This document shows positions 9,466-17,547 of a DNA stretch of 49,740 nucleotides, in pieces; positions within the stretch are counted from its first letter, which is position 1, and each line of letters opens with the position of its first letter. The position numbers were made by a program, and so were the translations under genes. This stretch comes from an uncultured Chloroflexales bacterium. GTDB taxonomy: Bacteria; Chloroflexota; Chloroflexia; Chloroflexales; Chloroflexaceae. Location of the stretch: positions 1 to 49,740 of the forward strand of contig CALCJV010000019.1 in assembly GCA_937967405.1 (NCBI GenBank), given 5' to 3'. The notes beneath the pieces were generated by a model. That model did no database searches. It worked only from the letters and a program-made list of their open reading frames with translations, and was not told the origin of the DNA.

Positions 9466-10215
9466 CTATTCTGTGGTAAGCCCCAAGTCACGCAGGCGGG
9501 CCCGCATCTGCGCGAGTTCGACTTCGGCTGCGGATGCACGTTGCTCGGCTGCGGATGCGCGTTGCTCAGCTTGAGCGCGGGCGATGCGTTCCTGTTCGGC
9601 GCGTTGTTCCAGTTCGGTGAAGCTGAGGAAGGGCTGCCCGTCGGGACGGTACAGGACGAGCTTCGCGCCGCTCAGGTCGAAGCGAATGCCCAAGCGCGGG
9701 CTGACCCACGCATGTATCGGCTCAATCGGCACCAGCAAGCCTGCTTCCCGTTGCCAGCCATCAAGGGTGTTGGTCTCTGGGTCGTACAGGTAGTATTCCT
9801 CGACCCCGAAGCGCGTGTAGAAGAGGTACTTGTTGGTCATCTCGCCAGCGCGGTTGCTGGGCGAGAGGATTTCAAAGACTACCTGCGGGGCACGATTGTC
9901 CTCTTCCCACTGCTTGTAGAAGCCGCGTTGGCCCTTCGGGCGACCAAAGACGACCATGGCATCGGGGGCGACGCGGGTGTGGGGATCACCTTGCACGGGA
10001 TACCAGAGTAAATCGCCCGCGACGAAGACGGCGGGGTCATCGTGGAAGAGGGCTTCGAGGTTCTCTTTGATGAGCACAATCCACTGAAACTGTTCAGTAT
10101 TCTCAGCCATTGGCAACCCATCACTTTCTGGATAGACGATGTCGGCGGGCGCAGGCAGCTGGGGTGGGTCAGTGAGGGGGCACTCTGCGGCAAGGGGGGG
10201 GGTTAGCGTGGTCAT
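9466..10215 (-). CDS. Uma2 family PD-(D/E)XK nuclease-like protein with coiled-coil tail
   Basis: A 249-aa Uma2 (DUF820) protein. The core has RVAPDAMVVFGRPKGQ (acidic residue), VVFEILSPSNRAGEMTNKY (E...K) and YYLYDPETN, the restriction-endonuclease-like fold of the family. The last 55 residues form an Ala/Glu/Arg-rich coiled coil with a repeated AEQRASAAEQRASAAE heptad, encoded by near-repeated DNA around 9525-9580. AGAGGA precedes the ATG. Uma2 proteins are abundant and largely uncharacterised in Chloroflexota and cyanobacteria; nuclease activity is predicted by fold only. It follows the large kinase gene by 30 bases. A second family member lies at 45878. Confidence 0.85.
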   Translation of the reverse strand: MTTLTPPLAAECPLTDPPQLPAPADIVYPESDGLPMAENTEQFQWIVLIKENLEALFHDDPAVFVAGDLLWYPVQGDPHTRVAPDAMVVFGRPKGQRGFYKQWEEDNRAPQVVFEILSPSNRAGEMTNKYLFYTRFGVEEYYLYDPETNTLDGWQREAGLLVPIEPIHAWVSPRLGIRFDLSGAKLVLYRPDGQPFLSFTELEQRAEQERIARAQAEQRASAAEQRASAAEVELAQMRARLRDLGLTTE

Positions 10216-10245
10216 TTTGTTCCTCTCTACGGTTAGGTGCCAGAG

Positions 10246-13200
10246 TTACACCCGAATAACGATTACCGTAATGTCATCATACGGCTCACTGGTGCCAATA
10301 AAGCTAGTCAGTGTGGTACGGATGTGATCGAGCATAGCATCAGCACTCTGCGTTGGTGCGCTCCGAATTGCTTCCTCAAAGCGTTCAAAGCCAAACATCT
10401 CGCGCTCGACATTATCCGCTTCAACCAGTCCATCACTGGCAAGGATCAACATATCCCCCGGCAGCAGATCGACGATCAGCTTGTCGTAACCGTGCTGTGC
10501 GCCAAGCCCTACGCCGAGCGGTATCCCGCCAATTTCGGTCAGCGTAACGCTCCCATCAGTGCGTTTGATGATCGGTGCGATACAGCCAGCGTTAACTAAC
10601 TGTACCGTCATACCTGTTGCAGTGCGTTGCAGATCAGCGTAGATCATCGCACAGTTCTGGCGCGTTGAATTAGTATAGTCTAGCAGCGCGGCATCTAGTT
10701 GTTGCAGCAATAGTTTGGGGTCTTGGGGGCTGGTGTTGAGCGTGCGGAATAGGGCGACGCTCACCGTCATCAGCAGCGCGGCAGGCATCCCTTTGCCAGA
10801 GACATCGCCCACCGCAACCACGTAGTGGTCAGGGTGATGCTGGTGGTAGGCATACAGATCGCCACCTACCTGCCGCGCCGGAGCCGTGTAGCAGACCAGA
10901 TCAAGCCCCTGCCACTGTGGGTGCGGAGCGGGCAGCAGGCTGCGCTGAATCTTGCGGGCAAGGTTTAGCTCGGTTTCAAGCCGTTTGTTAAGGCTTGTGA
11001 CGGTTTCGTAAGCGGCAGTGAGTTCAGCGGTACGGGCACTTACCAGCTCTTCAAGGCGGGCGTATAACGTGGCATTTTCGAGCGAGATCGCTACCTGTCC
11101 AGAGAGCAGGCTCAAGATTTCGAGCCGGTCTGCGGTAAACGCACCCACTGCGTAGTTATTTTCGAGGTAGAAGACTCCCGTCAAGTTGCCTTGATAGATC
11201 AACGGGCTACACAAGATCGAACGTGGTTTCCGAGTGCGGATGTAGCGATCTTGGGCGAAACGTTCTTCGCTCGTAGCATCGTGGAGCACGACGCTCTCGT
11301 GGGTGCGGGCGACATAGTTGATCAGGGTGTGGGGTAGGTCGCTCGCGATAAGCGGCTGGGCCTGCATCACGGTGACTTGCTCACTGCCGATGGAGCTTTC
11401 CGCCTCCACCAACAGCCTGCCATTCCGGTTGAGGATCAGCAAGCCCCGCTCTGCGCCCGCATTCTCGATCACGGTCTGGAGCAGCTTACCAAGCAGGCTC
11501 TCCATCACAATTTCGCTCGAGATCGTCTGGTAGGCTTTAAAGACGCTGCCGAGATCGAGCCGAGCTGTGTTCGAGCCACTACTTGTAATGCTGATAGTAT
11601 GTCGGCTGGCACCGTTGCCATTCGTTTGGGTGAAGATGCGTGGGTAGCGTATCTCCAGATCGCGCACCTTGCCGAGTGCGCCCCAGCGTTGGTAGGTGTG
11701 GTGGGCATCACGCAGGTAGAGTTGGGCAAGGCGTATGTTCTGCTTGCGGAAGTAGAACCGCCCGGCCAATTCATTCGCAAGGGCTTCTTCAAGCAAGTAG
11801 CCATGTTCGTGGGCTAGGGCAATGGCTTGATCATAATGCTCGCGGGCGGCTCCATCATTGCCCAAGATGTGGTTGCGCTCGGCTTCGATCAAGTGCCAGC
11901 GATGGCGAATGTTCATCGGGGCAAGGTGGGCCCACTGCTCAAGCTGAGCTTGGCTTGCGTCAATCTGGGCCAGCACCTGTTCGCGTTGCTCTTCAGCGGC
12001 AGGCGTGAGAGCCGGATGATCGTGCAGGCCCATCAACTCGATCAAGGCATCATAGAAGGTAAATAGGGGGATGTAGACTGAGCCAATCAAGCCTGCTTGA
12101 TAGAGGCGCAACGCATCGCGGAACATCACTGCGTGCTGCTGATTGTTGAGGATGAATGCACCGAGCATACGCGCAAAGCAGATATTGGCAAGGGCCGGCA
12201 CATCACTCGCGGATTGCCATGCCGGGAGTGTTGCCTCTTCTTGGAAGTGATCACCCGTCAGCCGCCATGGTTCGAGCGTGCCCTGCATCAAGTTATCCAC
12301 GAGCTGCCAATACAGTTGGTTGAATTGGCGCGAACGCTGTTGCTGCAAGCGTTCTAATGCGAGGTCGGTAGAGGCATACAGGCGTTGCATCTCATTCAGG
12401 TTGGTGCCACACAAAAAGGCATGGCAGGTGTGCATGTACACGCCGTAGCCAGCATATTCAAAATCGCCTGTCTCGATGCCCACGCGGTAGGCTTCGAGCA
12501 GTGGTTCGAGGGTGGTGCGGACGTGCTGCGTCCAGTGCGTTACAAAGAAGTTGATCGTAATCAGAGTGCGGGCGCGGTAGGCTTCTGCGCCGGGAATGTG
12601 TTGCATACGTTGGGCTAGCTCACCGAAGCGCGAGCCAGTTGGAATATCGCCGAACAGGGCACAGAGTAGCAAGCCGTAATTTGCATACGCAAACGGCGAC
12701 GATGGCGCGTGCCCGTGCCGTAGCGAGAGTAAGACCTGCTCAAAGACGACGATTGGCATTAGCGCAGGGTCGCCAATGTAGGCCGCAGAGAAGGCTCCCG
12801 CCAGCAGCCGCATCGTTGCTAGTTGGTGCGGATCGGTCATCAATGGCAACGCAGCGATCTGCGCGAAGTCACGCTCACTGAGGAGCATTTGGATGGCTTG
12901 TATGCGGCTGCCCATATCCTCTGGGCTAGGCTGCTCTGGTAGCTCTACGCCGAGCTGGGCAAGCACCGGGCGCACCGTGCCGATGGCCTCACGGAACTGT
13001 TGTCGGGCGGCGTAGGCTTGCAGGGTAATTTCGTAAATCTCGACGGTATCGAGCACTGATCGGGCGTATTTGAGCACGGTGTTGGTGGCATCGCGCTGTG
13101 TCTCTTGATCACCCGTCAGGTAGGCGGCTTGGGCGTAGCGAGTGTAAAGATCAAGCGCGAGGTCATAGTCCGTCTGCCACGCATCTTCCGGCAGGAGGGC

Positions 13201-15534
13201 AATGCCCGCCGCGCAGTAGTTGAAGCTGGCGTGAAAGGCGGCTGATTGTTGAGCACGGCGGGCGGCTTGGCGGTTGAGGGCGGCCACGGCTAGGGCTTGG
13301 GCGGCGTTCGCAACCTCGCTGCGCCCTTGATTCAGATGCTCCACCACCTCAAAAATCTGCTCTTCCAGTCGCACTTCAGGCAGCGTCAGCCAGAGCACCT
13401 GTCCGATCTGCCAGTGCAGTAATCCCTGCTGTTCTGGAGCGATCAGGTCGTAGACTGCCTGCTGAATGCGATCATGGGCAAAGGCATACTCCGCCGACAT
13501 CTGCTCGGCGAGGCCCGGCACATCGCTGGTCATCAGGAGGTAGGCATCGCTGCGCGGTAGGATCAAGCCTGCTTGCAGGGCTGGCTCAAGCAGGCGGGCG
13601 GCTTCAGTGGGGGGCAGTTCGGCGATGCGAGCCAGCATTTCGAGGCTGAACTGATGCCCGATACACGCAGCCCGCTGGAGAATCTGCTGGCTCTGGGGCG
13701 CAAGTTGTTGGATTTTGTCCGTCAGCAGATAGGCAACGTTATCGGTTATTTGTTCGGCGTGAATACCGGCCACATCCCAGACCCATTGCTTGTGCTGGGC
13801 ATCGAAGGTGATCAGTTCTTTGACGTACAGGGCCCGCAGAAACTCGCCGATGAAAAACGGATTCCCACCCGTCTTTTGCGTGATCAGTTCGGCAAGCTCA
13901 ACAAGTTCAGCTGGGACGCGGTGCAGCACGTCGGCAAGCATCTGCATCACGCTGTCGCGGGACAAGGGGGTGAGCACGAGTGACTGCACCGGTTGTCCAG
14001 CTTGCTCTACATGCTGGATCAGCTGACGCAACGGGTGAAACTCGTCTACCTCATTGTCGCGGTATGTGCCAATAATCAGCAGGGCTTGGTCCGGTTCTGG
14101 TGGAGCCGAGAGCAAGCGTTGCAGCAAGGCGAGCGAGGCACTATCGGCCCACTGCATATCATCGAGGAACAGCACCACCGGATGATCAGTCTTGAGGAAT
14201 ACGCGCACGAAGTTCTGCACACTGTTGATGAAGCGGTTCTGCGCTTCGGCAGGCGGCAAGGACGGCACAGGTGCAGGTGGGCCAATGATCAATTCCAGTT
14301 CGGGCAGCACTTCGCAGATCACACCGGCATTTGCGCCGAGTGCATTCTGGAGTTGAATGCGCCAGTGGGCAAGGTTGGTATCGCTCTCGGTCAGGAGATA
14401 GCGCAACAAGCCCGCAAAGGCTTGGAGTATGGCCGCATAGGGGCTACTGCGCTGCATCTGATCATATTTGCCCGAAATGAAGAACCCGCGCTTCTCGGTG
14501 ACGGGCTTATACAGCTCTTGCACCAGCACCGATTTGCCCATGCCGGGTACGCCAGCAATCAGCATTAGCCCGCGTCCACCGCCACTGATCTGCCCAAAGG
14601 CGGCATGCAGCTGGGCAATCTCAGCGGTGCGCCCATAGAGCATCTGCGGGATCACCAGTTGCTCCGATATATCCTCACTGCCGAGGACAAACGGCGTGAT
14701 CTGCCCATACGTCTGCCATTCGTGCAGACACCGCCGCAGGTCGGCTTGTACGCCGGATGCGGATTGGTAGCGGTCTTCGGCATTCTTGGCCATCAAGGTG
14801 AGGATGATCTGCGACAGGATCGGCGGGATGTCGGGCTTGAGGATATGCGGCGCAACCGGCTGGCGGGCAATGTGGCTATGCACCAACTCTAGCGGATCGC
14901 TGCCGATGAATGGCGGCTGCCCGGTGAGCAGTTCGTACAGCGTCGCTCCGAGTGAGTACAGATCAGTGCGGTAATCGAGGGCACGGTTCATCCGTCCGGT
15001 CTGCTCCGGCGACATGTACAGGAGCGTGCCCTCGATCACATCTGGGTTGCGAAAGGTCGGGGTCTCCCGCGAAAGGCGTGTCGAGATGCCGAAGTCAATC
15101 AGCTTGACGACTCCCGTCTCACGATTGTAGACTACGTTGGCTGGGTTAAGGTCTTTGTGGATCAGGTTATCGCGGTGCAGATCACTCAGCACGCCTGTTA
15201 CCGCAATCCCGATCCGCAGGCTCTCGTCAACCGTAAACGGTTGCGTCTGCATCAGCAAGGTCAGCGAATCTCCCCCAAAATCTTCCAACTCCATCATCCA
15301 GTGCCCCTGCACTGTGCTGATGCTGTAGGCTTTGATCACGCCGGCCAGATTCAGGCTACGGGTGATCTCATACTCGCGCTGAAACCACGCGACTCGCTCC
15401 AGCGGAGGGTAGCTCTCGCGGAGCAGCTTCAGGACAACCGGTAACCCGTCCGCGTTGCGGCGGGCACGGTAGACGTATGAGTTGTCACTCTCGTGCAGTT
15501 GCGCGAGGATTTGATAACCGGTTGGTAGATACAT
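10246..15534 (-). CDS. Giant Ser/Thr kinase - AAA ATPase - GAF - SpoIIE phosphatase
   Basis: A 1762-aa signalling protein. A Ser/Thr kinase domain (about 1-272) has HKDLNPANVVY, LIDFGIST and the GTLLYMSPEQTGRMNR activation loop. Its glycine loop is replaced by LHESDNSYVYRA, and HRD is HKD. A STAND-like ATPase (about 300-620) has Walker A GVPGMGKSVL and Walker B VVLFLDDMQWAD. A long helical, TPR-like region follows to about 1245. A GAF sensor (about 1290-1440) and a short coiled coil lead to a PP2C/SpoIIE phosphatase (about 1515-1762) with QVGGDLYAY, GDVSGKGMPAALLM, LILASDGLVEADN and YDDITVIVI. It is predicted to be soluble. Relatives usually end in a histidine kinase; here a phosphatase takes that place. 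First gene of a kinase-Uma2-patatin run. Confidence 0.92.
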   Translation of the reverse strand: MYLPTGYQILAQLHESDNSYVYRARRNADGLPVVLKLLRESYPPLERVAWFQREYEITRSLNLAGVIKAYSISTVQGHWMMELEDFGGDSLTLLMQTQPFTVDESLRIGIAVTGVLSDLHRDNLIHKDLNPANVVYNRETGVVKLIDFGISTRLSRETPTFRNPDVIEGTLLYMSPEQTGRMNRALDYRTDLYSLGATLYELLTGQPPFIGSDPLELVHSHIARQPVAPHILKPDIPPILSQIILTLMAKNAEDRYQSASGVQADLRRCLHEWQTYGQITPFVLGSEDISEQLVIPQMLYGRTAEIAQLHAAFGQISGGGRGLMLIAGVPGMGKSVLVQELYKPVTEKRGFFISGKYDQMQRSSPYAAILQAFAGLLRYLLTESDTNLAHWRIQLQNALGANAGVICEVLPELELIIGPPAPVPSLPPAEAQNRFINSVQNFVRVFLKTDHPVVLFLDDMQWADSASLALLQRLLSAPPEPDQALLIIGTYRDNEVDEFHPLRQLIQHVEQAGQPVQSLVLTPLSRDSVMQMLADVLHRVPAELVELAELITQKTGGNPFFIGEFLRALYVKELITFDAQHKQWVWDVAGIHAEQITDNVAYLLTDKIQQLAPQSQQILQRAACIGHQFSLEMLARIAELPPTEAARLLEPALQAGLILPRSDAYLLMTSDVPGLAEQMSAEYAFAHDRIQQAVYDLIAPEQQGLLHWQIGQVLWLTLPEVRLEEQIFEVVEHLNQGRSEVANAAQALAVAALNRQAARRAQQSAAFHASFNYCAAGIALLPEDAWQTDYDLALDLYTRYAQAAYLTGDQETQRDATNTVLKYARSVLDTVEIYEITLQAYAARQQFREAIGTVRPVLAQLGVELPEQPSPEDMGSRIQAIQMLLSERDFAQIAALPLMTDPHQLATMRLLAGAFSAAYIGDPALMPIVVFEQVLLSLRHGHAPSSPFAYANYGLLLCALFGDIPTGSRFGELAQRMQHIPGAEAYRARTLITINFFVTHWTQHVRTTLEPLLEAYRVGIETGDFEYAGYGVYMHTCHAFLCGTNLNEMQRLYASTDLALERLQQQRSRQFNQLYWQLVDNLMQGTLEPWRLTGDHFQEEATLPAWQSASDVPALANICFARMLGAFILNNQQHAVMFRDALRLYQAGLIGSVYIPLFTFYDALIELMGLHDHPALTPAAEEQREQVLAQIDASQAQLEQWAHLAPMNIRHRWHLIEAERNHILGNDGAAREHYDQAIALAHEHGYLLEEALANELAGRFYFRKQNIRLAQLYLRDAHHTYQRWGALGKVRDLEIRYPRIFTQTNGNGASRHTISITSSGSNTARLDLGSVFKAYQTISSEIVMESLLGKLLQTVIENAGAERGLLILNRNGRLLVEAESSIGSEQVTVMQAQPLIASDLPHTLINYVARTHESVVLHDATSEERFAQDRYIRTRKPRSILCSPLIYQGNLTGVFYLENNYAVGAFTADRLEILSLLSGQVAISLENATLYARLEELVSARTAELTAAYETVTSLNKRLETELNLARKIQRSLLPAPHPQWQGLDLVCYTAPARQVGGDLYAYHQHHPDHYVVAVGDVSGKGMPAALLMTVSVALFRTLNTSPQDPKLLLQQLDAALLDYTNSTRQNCAMIYADLQRTATGMTVQLVNAGCIAPIIKRTDGSVTLTEIGGIPLGVGLGAQHGYDKLIVDLLPGDMLILASDGLVEADNVEREMFGFERFEEAIRSAPTQSADAMLDHIRTTLTSFIGTSEPYDDITVIVIRV

Positions 15535-15635
15535 ACGCTCTGCTGCTTATTTGGCTGAACTCTGCCGAGCTAGGTGCGTGGATGGTGGCAAGGCACTCGC
15601 ATTTGCAGCGGTAGGTATTTTCCACTGCCCGTTCC

Positions 15636-15664
15636 ATTATAGGAACATTCGCCCCGTGCGACAA
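15636..15664 (-). promoter_or_regulatory. Promoter for the giant kinase gene
   Basis: Read on the minus strand: TTGTCG (15664-15659), 17-base spacer, TATAAT (15641-15636). The -10 matches consensus and the -35 matches in four positions. The start of transcription would fall about 95 bases before the kinase ATG at 15534. Prediction only. Confidence 0.55.
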
Positions 15665-15701
15665 GCCTGACCTGTCAAATTAAACGCTGATCCCTTTCAT
15701 T

Positions 15702-16964
15702 TTAACCTGAAAAACATCTTTGGAGCACCGCCTGCGCCGCCTGTTGGCCAGTCTCGATGGCTCCGTGTACAGTGGCGACGTGCCCATTGGTAACCGTTGC
15801 CTCGCCAGCCAGAAAGAGCGTATCGGCAATCGGGGTGGCGAGCTGCTCCCGCGCTGCACGTGCCCCGATGGGCGTGTAGGAGTATGCGCCGCGACTCCAT
15901 TGATCGTGCGACCATGCTACAAGCCGTCCGTGTAGGAAGGCTTGGCGCAGGTGTGGTCCGAAGAGTTGGGTCAGTTCATCAAGGGCGTGGGCCAGCGCGG
16001 CCGCTTCCCCGATCTCAGCAAGGTGCAAGCCCGCCAAGCCGCCCGTGTAGCCCATCAAGGCCGGTGGCTGCGCGGCTGGCTCTTGCCACCACGTACTGAT
16101 CATGCCATCGGTGCTGATGAAGCCGGGCAGATCCCAGCACACCCGCTCAAACCACAGCACCAGCTTGGAGACATGGCCCATATCGAGGGCGTGCAGGGCC
16201 TGTGTCGTGGCGGGCGGAAGGTCCGGCGTGAAGGTCAGATCGCCTGCTTGCAATACGCCGAGCGGCACGGTGATTATCACGGCGCGGGCGGTGAGCGTGG
16301 TGTGGGCTGGATCGTCCAGTCGCAGTGTGGCGTTACCGGGCTGCCACGTAATCTGGCGCACGGGGTTATTCAAGCGGATGTCTAGCCCCGTAGCCAGTGC
16401 CGCAAGCACGCGGCTGTAGCCATCGAGGACGTGAAAGTTGCCGGTGCCGGCCTGCCACTGGGCCCGCTCGTGGGCAACTGCCGCCGCACTGAGCCGTTCA
16501 ACATTGGCGGCTTCGATGTTGGCGGCGAGGCGCAGCGCAAGCTCGCCGGCCGGATCATCAGGGGCGATGCGGCGCATCCACGCGGCGGCACTGTATTCTG
16601 GTACGTTGGCATGCTCGGCCGGATCGCACAGGCGATCATACAACTGCTCCACCCGCAGCGTCAGCGGGTCATCGGCGGGGTAGCGCGTGCCGCCCAGCGC
16701 GATCTCCCGTGCTTCCGACGCACGTTGGGTTGCCAGCCCAGCTGCGTGTACGATGGCCCACGTTGCGGCCTGATCGCCGTGTATAAACTCTGCGCCTAGC
16801 TCGACTACGCCACGTTGCGTATCCGTCCAGACGCGCCCGCCGATGCGGTTGCGGGCTTCGAGCACCAGTGGCGCGTAGCCGGCATCACGTAAGGCGGCAG
16901 CCGCAGCCAGCCCAGCTGCTCCCGCTCCAATCACAATGAGCGGATGATTACTTGCAATTGACAT
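15702..16964 (-). CDS. FAD-dependent amine oxidase
   Basis: Flavin amine oxidase (monoamine/polyamine oxidase superfamily), 420 aa. The N-terminal Rossmann motif VIGAGAAGLAAAAALRDAGY is followed by LEARNRIGGRVWT, the typical FAD contact. The C-terminal TLFLAGEATVTNGHVATVHG is the second FAD-binding segment. It would oxidise an amine to an imine with release of H2O2, but the substrate cannot be read from sequence. I start at ATG 16964 (MSIASNHPLIV); a TTG two codons earlier is less likely. No signal peptide is seen. It stands between the cox terminator and the kinase promoter, so it is probably monocistronic. Confidence 0.9.
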   Translation of the reverse strand: MSIASNHPLIVIGAGAAGLAAAAALRDAGYAPLVLEARNRIGGRVWTDTQRGVVELGAEFIHGDQAATWAIVHAAGLATQRASEAREIALGGTRYPADDPLTLRVEQLYDRLCDPAEHANVPEYSAAAWMRRIAPDDPAGELALRLAANIEAANVERLSAAAVAHERAQWQAGTGNFHVLDGYSRVLAALATGLDIRLNNPVRQITWQPGNATLRLDDPAHTTLTARAVIITVPLGVLQAGDLTFTPDLPPATTQALHALDMGHVSKLVLWFERVCWDLPGFISTDGMISTWWQEPAAQPPALMGYTGGLAGLHLAEIGEAAALAHALDELTQLFGPHLRQAFLHGRLVAWSHDQWSRGAYSYTPIGARAAREQLATPIADTLFLAGEATVTNGHVATVHGAIETGQQAAQAVLQRCFSG

Positions 16965-16984
16965 AAACAACCTATGCTAACGTA

Positions 16985-17012
16985 AATGAAACCGGACAGA
17001 AACCCTGTCCGG
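16985..17012 (-). terminator. Rho-independent terminator of the cox operon
   Basis: CCGGACAG (16992-16999) and CTGTCCGG (17005-17012) form a perfect 8-bp stem with a 5-base loop. On the minus strand the stem is followed by TTTCATTT, a short broken U tract. It lies about 100 bases past the cox4-like stop and just before the amine oxidase start. Confidence 0.7.
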
Positions 17013-17110
17013 CATGCGTATTCTTTCTGGACTATACCACGATCTTCGTATTCCCACCACCGAGCTGTGCCGATGGATACGTTAGATTGGTTTAGTTGGT
17101 TACGGCAAGC

Positions 17111-17398
17111 CTAATGATGCTGATGCTGCCCATCTTGATCGCGCAGGCTCACGATGATGTCTTGGCGAATCCAGCCGCCAATCCCAAGCGCAAGCGTCAG
17201 GATACCACCGAGCGCAACGGGTAAGCCTAGCACGACCCCATTGATGAGTAGGGTGATCCCAAACGCAATCACGATGGGCCAGATGCTCGGATCGGGCAGG
17301 TGCACGTGGAATGGAGTGCTGTCTTCATCAGCAATATGGGCGGCTGGCTGATTCAGTGTCAGGGGCTGCTGGTCTTGCTCCGTCGATGTGTGTGTCAT
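17111..17398 (-). CDS. Cytochrome c oxidase subunit IV-like small membrane protein
   Basis: A 95-aa protein with two predicted membrane spans (about residues 41-58 and 60-78) and a His-rich C-terminal tail (DGQHQHH). The size, topology and position as the last gene of the coxB-coxA-ctaB operon fit a subunit IV-like accessory subunit of the aa3/caa3 oxidase. Direct family identity is not certain. An upstream extension of the frame exists, but I start at ATG 17398 (MTHTSTEQ) because GAAGGAGGA lies just before it. It may stabilise the oxidase core. Confidence 0.65.
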   Translation of the reverse strand: MTHTSTEQDQQPLTLNQPAAHIADEDSTPFHVHLPDPSIWPIVIAFGITLLINGVVLGLPVALGGILTLALGIGGWIRQDIIVSLRDQDGQHQHH

Positions 17399-17427
17399 AG
17401 GTACGTTCCTCCTTCGTTGGGATAGCC

Positions 17428-17547
17428 TTAGGCTGGGAGGCTCATGTATTGATAAGCCCAAACCAGCATCAGAACAAACATAAACACAGCAACTGCGGCG
17501 AGGAGGAGACCTAACCGCCGGTTGCGCTTGTGGAGATCATTCTGCAT
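17428..17547 (-). CDS. 39-aa single-span membrane peptide in the cox operon
   Basis: A very short gene between ctaB and the cox4-like gene. It begins MQNDLHKRNRRLG, has one hydrophobic segment (about residues 13-34) and ends YQYMSLPA. The start is supported by GGAGG six bases before the ATG and by TGATG overlap with the ctaB stop, so it is translationally coupled. A basic N-terminus suggests Nin-Cout topology. By location and size it could be a small oxidase subunit or assembly factor (comparable in idea to CcoQ), but I recognise no family. Confidence 0.65.
   Translation of the reverse strand: MQNDLHKRNRRLGLLLAAVAVFMFVLMLVWAYQYMSLPA

Noticed and set aside
8195-15534. Firm call of a defence system for the kinase/Uma2/patatin run
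   Set aside because: Only general similarity to sensor-effector layouts; no cyclase, no recognised defence gene and no mobile-element context, so it is kept as a low-certainty finding.
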